Source: Quadrisphaera sp.
Lineage (GTDB): Bacteria > Actinomycetota > Actinomycetes > Actinomycetales > Quadrisphaeraceae
Assembly: GCA_029258695.1 (NCBI GenBank)
Contig: JARIBR010000140.1
Span: 1 to 13,071, forward strand
Length of the DNA stretch: 13,071 nucleotides
Direction of reading: 5' to 3'
Below the pieces are notes generated by a model. That model ran no database searches. It saw only the letters and a list, made by a program, of their open reading frames with translations, and had not been told where the DNA came from. Numbering within the stretch: position 1 is the first letter of the stretch; each line of letters starts with the position of its first letter. Both the position numbers and the translations under genes were made by a program. Shown here piece after piece: positions 6,484-13,071 of the stretch.

Positions 6484-6516
6484 CCGGCGTCAGCATCCCT
6501 CGCGGGCCGACGCCGG
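6484..6516 (+). terminator. Hairpin directly after the membrane-protein stop codon
   Basis: CCGGCGTC (6484-6491) pairs perfectly with GACGCCGG (6509-6516) around a 17-base loop, beginning three bases after the stop codon. There is no T-run, as is common for terminators in this GC range. It would end the exonuclease-hydrolase-membrane protein operon. Confidence 0.4.
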
Positions 6517-6698
6517 CATCTGGATCGTGCAGGACGGCTCCGATGAGGCATACTGCGCGTCGGACACCGGCGTCCACGGCTGGACGTCGGCGTTCTCAGC
6601 ACGGCCATCACTGCACCGCTGCAGCGCGCCGCCCGGCGCGGTGCTCCCTGTCTCACTCGGATCGTCCGGCACGTTCCTGCCGGTGAGAGGACACCACC
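6517..6698 (+). promoter_or_regulatory. Leader and probable promoter region of the MsiK-type ATPase gene
   Basis: Non-coding stretch before the ATPase. It contains a 16-base operator-like inverted repeat at 6571-6586 (CGTCCA-CGGC-TGGACG) and a small hairpin at 6666-6683 (CCGGCA-CGTTCC-TGCCGG) that ends two bases before the ribosome-binding sequence AGAGGA (6686-6691). CATACT at 6549-6554 is a possible -10 without a good -35. A separate promoter with sugar-responsive control would fit the gene, but this is inference. Confidence 0.35.
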
Positions 6699-7774
<1,076 letters not shown>

Positions 7775-7775
<1 letters not shown>

Positions 7776-7835
7776 CCCGGGACGACGTCCCCGGTGAGGT
7801 CCGGCTGGCTGCTGCGTCCGGCCAGCAGGACCTCA
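7775..7835 (+). terminator. Two consecutive hairpins closing the ATPase transcript
   Basis: Starting at the last base of the stop codon, ACCCGGGAC (7775-7783) faces GTCCCCGGT (7787-7795) with one mismatch. Immediately after, TGAGGTCC (7795-7802) pairs with GGACCTCA (7828-7835). Inside it, after a single G/A mismatch, GCTGGC (7804-7809) pairs with GCCAGC (7821-7826) around an 11-base loop. The second stem of 8+6 pairs is the stronger. No U-run follows. Confidence 0.6.
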
Positions 7836-7860
7836 TCGGAGGGCGGGCACCGGACGACGC

Positions 7861-8601
7861 ATGACTTTCGAGCTCCTCTGGTTGGTCGTCGTCGGCTTCG
7901 GCGGCTTCACCCTGGCCTCGGCGGCGCAGGCGGCCACCGGCTTCGGCGGCGCTCTCGTCGCCGTGCCGGTCTTCGCCCTGCTGGTCGACGTCCCGACGGC
8001 CGTCGTGGCGGCGACCGCGCTCGGCTTCCTCATGACCACGGGGGCCGGCGTCACCGAGCGGGCCCACGTCGACCGGCCCACCGCGGCCCGCCTCGTGGTG
8101 ACGAGCGTGCTCGGGATGCCGCTGGGCCTGCTGCTCCTGACCCGCCTGGACGAACGGCTCCTCGACGCTCTCGTGGCGCTCACCGTGATCGCCGCGCTGC
8201 CGCTGGTGCTGCGCACCCGCGGGCTGGTGCGCCGACGGAGCCTCGACGTGGCCGCCGGCGGCCTCAGCGGTCTGCTGCTGACGTCCACGGGCATGAGCGG
8301 GCCGCCGCTGGTCGTGCTGCTGCAGGGCTCCGGCTACGCGCCCCGGCGGCTGCGCGCGACGCTGCTGGTCGTCTTCGCCGGCCAGGACCTCGTGGCGCTG
8401 CTCGGCTTCGCCCTCGTGGGTCGCCTCGACGTCCAGGTCGGCGCCCTCGGGCTCGGTGGCGCGCTGGCCATCCCGCTCGGCTGGTGGGCCGGCGACCGGC
8501 TGCTGCGGTGGATGACCCCGCGGCAGTTCCGCCGCGGGGTCATCGCCGTGCTCGTCGTCTCGGCGCTCACCCTGCTCGGCCAGGCGCTCCTCTCACGGTG
8601 A
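7861..8601 (+). CDS. TauE/SafE-family membrane exporter
   Basis: A 246-residue polytopic membrane protein with about eight hydrophobic segments, the length and pattern of the TauE/SafE family, whose members are linked to export of sulfite, sulfoacetate or other organic anions. The N-terminal family motif appears as AQAATGFGGALVAVPVFALL (residues 22-41), and the second half begins with the repeat-like LLTSTGMSGPPLVVLL (about 139-154). ATG 7861 is the only reasonable start. A GGAGGG at 7838-7843 is 17 bases away, too far to be an ordinary ribosome-binding site, so the initiation signal is weak. It lies alone between two terminators. The substrate cannot be told from the sequence, and no sulfur genes are adjacent. 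Confidence 0.88.
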   Translation: MTFELLWLVVVGFGGFTLASAAQAATGFGGALVAVPVFALLVDVPTAVVAATALGFLMTTGAGVTERAHVDRPTAARLVVTSVLGMPLGLLLLTRLDERLLDALVALTVIAALPLVLRTRGLVRRRSLDVAAGGLSGLLLTSTGMSGPPLVVLLQGSGYAPRRLRATLLVVFAGQDLVALLGFALVGRLDVQVGALGLGGALAIPLGWWAGDRLLRWMTPRQFRRGVIAVLVVSALTLLGQALLSR

Positions 8602-8611
8602 GCGTCGGCCC

Positions 8612-8635
8612 CACGGTGAGCGCCACCTCACCGTG
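8612..8635. terminator. Shared terminator hairpin between TauE-type gene and ppsA
   Basis: CACGGTGAG (8612-8620) pairs perfectly with CTCACCGTG (8627-8635) around the 6-base loop CGCCAC. The genes converge here, and the right arm overlaps the last codon and stop of ppsA (8628-8630). A second CACGGTGAG lies at 8594-8602 across the stop codon of the TauE-type gene and could pair with the same right arm. Confidence 0.6.
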
Positions 8636-11030
8636 CGCCCTGGGCCGCGGCGAGGCGCTTCCACGTGTCGACGACGGTGTCGGGGTTCAGCGACATCGAC
8701 TCGATCCCCTGCTCCACCAGCCAGTCCGCGAGGTCCGGGTGGTCCGAGGGGCCCTGGCCGCAGATGCCCACGTACTTGCCCCGCGCGATGCACGCGCTGA
8801 TGGCCATCTCGAGCATGTGCTTGACCGCGGGGTCGCGCTCGTCGAAGGACTCCGCCACCAGCGAGGAGTCCCGGTCGAGCCCCAGGGTCAGCTGCGTCAT
8901 GTCGTTCGACCCGATGGAGAAGCCGTCGACGTGGTCGAGGAAGGCGTCGGCGAGGACCGCGTTGGAGGGCACCTCGCACATCATCACCACCTGCAGGTCG
9001 TTCTCACCGCGACGCAGACCGTTCTCGGCGAGCAGCGTCATGACGCCCTCGAGCTCGGTGACCGTGCGGACGAACGGGATCATGATCTTGACGTTCGTCA
9101 GGCCCATCTCGTCGCGCACGTACCGCAGGGCCTCGCACTCCATCGCGAAGCACTCGGCGAACCCTTCCGAGAGGTACCGCGAGGCCCCCCGGTAGCCGAT
9201 CATCGGGTTCTCCTCGTCCGGCTCGTAGCGCGTGCCGCCCACGAGGTTCGCGTACTCGTTGGACTTGAAGTCCGAGGTCCGCACGATCACCGGCTCGGGG
9301 GCGAACGCCGCCGCGATGGTGGCGATCCCCTCGGCGAGGCGCTGGACGAAGTACTCGCGGGGCCCCGGGTAGGCGACGATCGCCTCGGAGATCTCCTCGC
9401 GCAGCGGCGAGGGCAGCGCGTCCAGCTCCAGCAGCGCCTTCGGGTGGATGCCGATCTGCCGGTTGATGATGAACTCCAGGCGCGCCAGACCCACCCCGCG
9501 GTGCGGCATGGAGGCGAACGTGAACGCCTGGTCCGGTGTGCCGACGTTCATCATGATCTTCACGTCGAGCTCCGGCATGGCGCCGAGCACGGTCTCGTCG
9601 ACGGCGAAGTCCACCATCCCGTCGTGGACGAACCCGGTGTCGCCGTCCGAGCAGACCACGGTGACGGGCTGCTCGTCGGACAGCACGCGCGTGGCATCAC
9701 CGGTGCCGACGACGGCGGGGATGCCGAGCTCGCGGGCGATGATGGCGGCGTGGCACGTGCGCCCGCCGCGGTTCGTGACGATGGCGGAGGCGCGCTTCAT
9801 GATCGGCTCCCAGTCCGGGTCGGTCATGTCGGCGACGAGGACGTCACCGGGCGTGAAGCTGCTCATCTGCTCGGCGGAGCTCAGCACCTTCACCGGGCCC
9901 GCGCCGATCTTCTGGCCCACGGCCCGGCCCTCGGCGAGCGTCTCCCCCGGGGTGCCGGTGAGGCGGAAGCGCTGCTGCACGTCGGCGCCCTGGCGAGACT
10001 TCACCGTCTCCGGACGGGCCTGCACGAACCACAGCGCCCCGGTGCGTCCGTCCTTGGCCCACTCGATGTCCATCGGGCGCCCGTAGTGCTCCTCGATGGC
10101 CAGGGCGTGGCGGGCGAGCTCGGTGACCTCGTCGTCGGTGAGGCTGAGCAGGCGCCGCGCGCTCTCGTCGACGTCGACGAACGCGGTCGTGCGGCCCACC
10201 TCGGCGTCGTCGGTGTAGACCATCTGGGTGGCCTTGGACCCCACGGCCCGCTTGAGGATCGCCGGGCGCCCCGCCCGCAGCGCGGGCTTGTAGACGTAGA
10301 ACTCGTCCGGGTTGACCGCCCCCTGGACCACGGCCTCCCCCAGGCCGTACGAGGAGGTGATGAAGACCGCGTCGTCGAAGCCCGACTCGGTGTCCATGGT
10401 GAACATCACCCCGGAGGCGCCGAGGTCCGAGCGCACCATGGCCTGCACCCCCGCGGACAGGGCGACCTCGTCGTGGGCGAAGGAGTGGTGGACGCGGTAG
10501 GCGATGGCGCGGTCGTTGTAGAGGGAGGCGAAGACCTCGCGGATCGCGACGAGCACGGCGTCGATCCCTCGGATGTTGAGGAAGGTCTCCTGCTGCCCCG
10601 CGAAGGAGGCGTCGGGCAGGTCCTCGGCGGTGGCGGAGGAGCGCACCGCGAAGGAGGCCTCGGCGTCGTCGCCCGCCAGGCCCTCGTAGGCCTGACGGAT
10701 GGCGGCGTCGAGGTCGGGCGGGAACGGCTGGGCCACCACCAGCTCGCGGATGCTCTTCCCCACGCGCGCCAGCTCGGTGACGTCGTCGGTGTCGAGGTCG
10801 CGCAGCTGCGCGTCGATCCGGTCCGCCAGCCCGGTGGCGCCGAGGAAGCGGCGGTAGGCGGCCGCGGTGGTCGCGAAGCCGTCGGGGACCGCCACGCCCG
10901 CCGCTGACAGGTGGGAGAGCATCTCGCCCAGGGAGGCGTTCTTGCCGCCGACCCGGTCCACGTCGGCCAGACCGACGTCCTTGAGCGCCACCACCTCGTC
11001 GGTGGCGCGCCCTGCTGCGTCCTCGCTCAT
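8628..11030 (-). CDS. ppsA: Phosphoenolpyruvate synthase (pyruvate, water dikinase)
   Basis: An 800-residue enzyme converting pyruvate, ATP and water to phosphoenolpyruvate, AMP and phosphate, the entry step of gluconeogenesis from pyruvate or lactate. Domain order is as in the family: an N-terminal ATP-binding domain beginning [11 protein letters not shown], with [20 protein letters not shown] near residues 130-149; the swivelling phosphohistidine domain with GGRTCHAAI (catalytic H427 and regulatory T425); and a C-terminal TIM-barrel PEP/pyruvate domain with GSNDMTQ and the catalytic Cys in [11 protein letters not shown] (C757). I choose the second ATG (11030) because GGAGGAG lies 8 bases before it, while the ATG at 11045 lacks a site. 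It follows ppsR after 33 bases, in one operon. Confidence 0.96.
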   Translation of the reverse strand: MSEDAAGRATDEVVALKDVGLADVDRVGGKNASLGEMLSHLSAAGVAVPDGFATTAAAYRRFLGATGLADRIDAQLRDLDTDDVTELARVGKSIRELVVAQPFPPDLDAAIRQAYEGLAGDDAEASFAVRSSATAEDLPDASFAGQQETFLNIRGIDAVLVAIREVFASLYNDRAIAYRVHHSFAHDEVALSAGVQAMVRSDLGASGVMFTMDTESGFDDAVFITSSYGLGEAVVQGAVNPDEFYVYKPALRAGRPAILKRAVGSKATQMVYTDDAEVGRTTAFVDVDESARRLLSLTDDEVTELARHALAIEEHYGRPMDIEWAKDGRTGALWFVQARPETVKSRQGADVQQRFRLTGTPGETLAEGRAVGQKIGAGPVKVLSSAEQMSSFTPGDVLVADMTDPDWEPIMKRASAIVTNRGGRTCHAAIIARELGIPAVVGTGDATRVLSDEQPVTVVCSDGDTGFVHDGMVDFAVDETVLGAMPELDVKIMMNVGTPDQAFTFASMPHRGVGLARLEFIINRQIGIHPKALLELDALPSPLREEISEAIVAYPGPREYFVQRLAEGIATIAAAFAPEPVIVRTSDFKSNEYANLVGGTRYEPDEENPMIGYRGASRYLSEGFAECFAMECEALRYVRDEMGLTNVKIMIPFVRTVTELEGVMTLLAENGLRRGENDLQVVMMCEVPSNAVLADAFLDHVDGFSIGSNDMTQLTLGLDRDSSLVAESFDERDPAVKHMLEMAISACIARGKYVGICGQGPSDHPDLADWLVEQGIESMSLNPDTVVDTWKRLAAAQGAR

Positions 11031-11063
11031 GCCGTGCTCCTCCATCGATCGCCGTGGTGCTGG

Positions 11064-11900
11064 TCAGGACTTGCGGGCCAGGTGCTGCAGGATCACCGTC
11101 GACATCTCCTCCACCGAGCGCGCCGAGGAGTCCACGACGGGCAACCGGTAGGCGTCGAAGAGCGCGCGGGCACGGCGCAGCTCGTGGGTGCACGTCTCGA
11201 GCGAGGAGTACGAGGTGCCCGGTCGGCGCTGCTGGCGCACCTCGCTGAGGCGCCGCGGCGTGGTGACGATGCCGAAACAGCGGTCCCGCAGGCCCCGCAC
11301 CGGGCGGGGGAGCTCGTCGGACTCCAGGTCCTCCTCGACGAGCGGGTAGTTGGCCACGAGGATGCCGTGCTGGAGCGCCAGGTACATCGTCGTGGGCGTC
11401 TTGCCGCAGCGCGAGGGCGCCAGCAGCACCACCTCGGCCTTCTCGAGGGCGCGCAGGCTCTGCCCGTCGTCGTGCTCGAGGGCGAACTCGACGGCCGCCA
11501 TCCGTGCGTTGTAGCGCGTGGCGTCGCCCATGCCGTGCAGCTGTGAGGCCACGCGGCGCCCGGCGCGCCCCAGGACGGCCTCGGCCCGGCGCAGGTGCAG
11601 GTCGAAGAAGTCGATGATCGGGGCGCGCGCACGGTGGAGCTCGTCGCGGATCTCCGTGACGGCCGTCGTGGAGAAGACCAGCGGGGTCACGCCGGCGTCC
11701 ATGACGGCGTCGATCCGCTCCACCACCGCGCGGGCCTCCTGCACGGTGGTGATGAAGGGGATCAGCGTCCGCTCGAAGGCGACGTCGGGGAACTGCAGCA
11801 GGATCGCGTTGCCCATGGTCTCCGCGCTGATGCCCGTGCTGTCGGACACGAAGAACACCCGCACGTGGTCGACGGGCTGGCCCGCCCGGTGATCGTCCAC
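11064..11900 (-). CDS. ppsR: PEP synthase regulatory protein (kinase/pyrophosphorylase, DUF299)
   Basis: A 278-residue bifunctional regulator of the PSRP family. Family members inactivate PEP synthase by ADP-dependent phosphorylation of a Thr next to the catalytic His and reactivate it by phosphate-dependent dephosphorylation. The N-terminal motif VSDSTGISAET (18-28) and the P-loop-like APSRCGKTPT (161-170) are diagnostic, as are HGILVANYPLVEEDL (178-192) and the length. Translation starts at GTG 11900, with GGAGG at 11910-11906 five bases upstream. It is the first gene of the ppsR-ppsA operon, and its target carries the expected Thr-Cys-His (T425/H427), so function is well supported by context. 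Upstream lies a CRP-like palindrome. Confidence 0.94.
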   Translation of the reverse strand: MDDHRAGQPVDHVRVFFVSDSTGISAETMGNAILLQFPDVAFERTLIPFITTVQEARAVVERIDAVMDAGVTPLVFSTTAVTEIRDELHRARAPIIDFFDLHLRRAEAVLGRAGRRVASQLHGMGDATRYNARMAAVEFALEHDDGQSLRALEKAEVVLLAPSRCGKTPTTMYLALQHGILVANYPLVEEDLESDELPRPVRGLRDRCFGIVTTPRRLSEVRQQRRPGTSYSSLETCTHELRRARALFDAYRLPVVDSSARSVEEMSTVILQHLARKS

Positions 11901-11916
11901 GACCGCCTCCCCCCGC

Positions 11917-11946
11917 GGTCATCCGTGACCGCCGTCACGGATGACC
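11917..11946. promoter_or_regulatory. Perfect 13-base inverted repeat with CRP/GlxR-like core upstream of ppsR
   Basis: GGTCATCCGTGAC (11917-11929) and GTCACGGATGACC (11934-11946) are perfect inverted arms around CGCC. The core reads GTGA-N6-TCAC (11925-11938), the layout recognised by cAMP-receptor type regulators, and also fits the GTG-N6-GNCAC pattern known for Streptomyces Crp. It ends 16 bases before the ppsR start codon and 6 before its GGAGG, so a bound protein would probably block transcription. In ppsR mRNA it would alternatively form a 13-bp hairpin next to the ribosome-binding site. It also lies about 87 bases upstream of the DUF4032 gene. Confidence 0.65.
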
Positions 11947-11981
11947 TTAGGACACCGCGCCCTCGCCACGCGCCGACACCC

Positions 11982-12009
11982 GGTCGCCCCCGTCACCGGG
12001 GCGGCGACC
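11982..12009 (+). other. Hairpin in the leader of the DUF4032 gene
   Basis: GGTCGCC (11982-11988) pairs with GGCGACC (12003-12009). The inner CCC (11989-11991) pairs with GGG (11999-12001), leaving a bulged C at 12002 and a 7-base loop, ten pairs in all. It ends 9 bases before the GGGAGGA ribosome-binding site. It could be an attenuator or only a structured leader. Confidence 0.4.
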
Positions 12010-12032
12010 CTGCGCGGTGGGAGGATCACCCC

Positions 12033-13071
12033 ATGGCGAGCTCCCTGCGCATCACGGCCGCGACGTCGGACCCGGCGCTGCTCGACCTGGAGGACCTCCC
12101 GTGGGAGCTCAACCTCGAGGACTGGCCCGAGCAGGTGCTCGCCGCCCTGCCCCGGGGCATCTCGCGGCACGTGGTGCGCTTCGTCCACCACGGCGGCGCG
12201 GTCATCGCCGTGAAGGAGACCCGCGAGTCCTTCGCGGTCCGCGAATACCAGATGCTGCGGATGCTGGGGCGCCTGGGCGTCCCCTGCGTGGAGCCCTACG
12301 CCATCGTCTCGGGCCGGGTCGCGCCCGACGGCGAGGAGCTGGAGCCGGCGCTGGTCACGCGGCACCTGGAGTTCTCGCTGCCGTACCGCGCCCTGTTCAG
12401 CCAAGCGCTGCGCCCGGACACCGCCACCCGCCTGGTCGACGCCCTGGCCGTGCTGCTGGTCCGCCTCCACCTGACCGGCTTCTTCTGGGGCGACGTCTCG
12501 CTGTCCAACACCCTGTTCCGGCGCGACGCGGGCGAGTTCGCGGCCTACCTCGTCGACGCCGAGACCGGTGAGCTGCACGAGACGCTCTCCCGGGGCCAGC
12601 GCGAGTACGACCTGGACCTCGCCTTCACCAACATCGCCGGCGAGCTCATGGACCTCGCGAGCGGTGACCTGCTCGACGACGTCGTCGACCCCGTCGACAC
12701 CGCGCGGCACATCACCGACCGGTACCGCTCCCTGTGGGCCCAGCTGACGGAGGCGGAGTCCTTCGACCGCGGGGAGCGCTGGCGCGTCCAGGCCCGGATC
12801 GAGCGGCTCAACGAGCTGGGCTTCGACGTCGGCGAGCTCGCCATCGTCACCGACGTGGACGGCGCCGAGGTGCAGATCCAGCCCAAGGTCGTCGACGCCG
12901 GCCACCACTCGCGGCGCCTGCTGCGCCTGACCGGGCTCGACGTGCAGGAGAACCAGGCGCGGCGCCTGCTCAACGACCTCGACGGGTACCGGGCCGACGC
13001 CGACCGCCAGGGGGACTCCGAGGAGATCGTCGCCCACGAGTGGCTGAGCACCGTCTTCGAGCCGGTGGTGC
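12033..13071 (+). CDS. DUF4032 protein with kinase-like (LPS/Kdo kinase-type) domain, partial
   Basis: The first 346 residues of a protein that runs off the right edge. I recognise the actinobacterial DUF4032 family, whose N-terminal part resembles LPS/Kdo-kinase-like folds; its cellular role is not established. Kinase-type residues can be placed: K61 (VIAVKET), a helix Glu at E71 (VREYQML), the catalytic-loop equivalent WGDVSLSNTLF (D154, N159), and a metal-binding Asp at D175 (YLVDAET). After about residue 240 the sequence becomes charged, with an IQPKVVDAGHHSRR segment (282-295) that probably belongs to the DUF4032 domain. ATG 12033 has a clear GGGAGGA at 12019-12025. It is divergent from ppsR, with 132 bases between start codons. 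Confidence 0.85.
   Translation, partial: MASSLRITAATSDPALLDLEDLPWELNLEDWPEQVLAALPRGISRHVVRFVHHGGAVIAVKETRESFAVREYQMLRMLGRLGVPCVEPYAIVSGRVAPDGEELEPALVTRHLEFSLPYRALFSQALRPDTATRLVDALAVLLVRLHLTGFFWGDVSLSNTLFRRDAGEFAAYLVDAETGELHETLSRGQREYDLDLAFTNIAGELMDLASGDLLDDVVDPVDTARHITDRYRSLWAQLTEAESFDRGERWRVQARIERLNELGFDVGELAIVTDVDGAEVQIQPKVVDAGHHSRRLLRLTGLDVQENQARRLLNDLDGYRADADRQGDSEEIVAHEWLSTVFEPVV

Noticed and set aside
7794..10907. Very long plus-strand open frame opposite the TauE-type gene and ppsA
   Set aside because: It is antisense to ppsA, whose motifs are unmistakable; its translation is low-complexity Arg/Val/Gly/His text typical of GC-rich shadow frames.
11031..11045. Earlier ATG for ppsA at 11045
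   Set aside because: The bases after this ATG form GGAGGAG, the ribosome-binding site of the ATG at 11030.

Overview
The window is very GC-rich (third codon positions are almost all G or C). It carries families typical of high-GC Actinobacteria: a stand-alone MsiK/UgpC-type sugar-transporter ATPase, a DUF4032 kinase-like protein and ANNNT-type -10 boxes that sit directly against start codons. I read it as chromosomal DNA of an actinomycete; genus cannot be fixed from the sequence alone. No tRNA, rRNA, insertion sequence, integrase, CRISPR array or origin was seen. Long open frames on the wrong strand are GC-driven shadows and are left out.

Left part (1-3237): a polysaccharide deacetylase runs off the left edge on the minus strand and is divergent from a Bcr/CflA-type MFS drug exporter. 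After the exporter comes a C-rich, G-poor tract with a 27-base tandem repeat. It merges into a cluster of perfect palindromes (GCACTTCGTCGACGAAGTGC). A small four-helix membrane protein follows, and then a second palindrome cluster, inverted relative to the first and with the same 42-base spacing.

Middle part (3238-7835): a short-chain dehydrogenase (minus) and an exonuclease III gene (plus) face away from each other across 34 bases. That gap holds two mirror-placed -10 boxes, each 7 bases from its ATG, which suggests leaderless transcripts. Exonuclease III overlaps an alpha/beta hydrolase by ATGA, and a second four-helix membrane protein, a paralogue of the first, follows within 7 bases. After a hairpin and a roughly 200-base leader comes the MsiK-type ATPase, closed by a strong two-tier hairpin.

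Right part (7836-13071): a TauE/SafE-type exporter converges on phosphoenolpyruvate synthase (ppsA) with a shared terminator hairpin. ppsA is the second gene of a ppsR-ppsA operon. PpsR is the bifunctional kinase/pyrophosphorylase expected to switch PpsA through the threonine two residues before its catalytic histidine. Directly upstream of ppsR is a perfect 13-base inverted repeat containing a GTGA-N6-TCAC core, as bound by CRP/GlxR-type regulators. A DUF4032 protein with a kinase-like residue set reads away from it and leaves the window on the right.

The most unusual features are the inverted palindrome clusters bracketing a single membrane-protein gene, the paired leaderless promoters and the CRP-like palindrome at the gluconeogenic ppsR-ppsA operon. 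No complete new defence or mobile system is visible.
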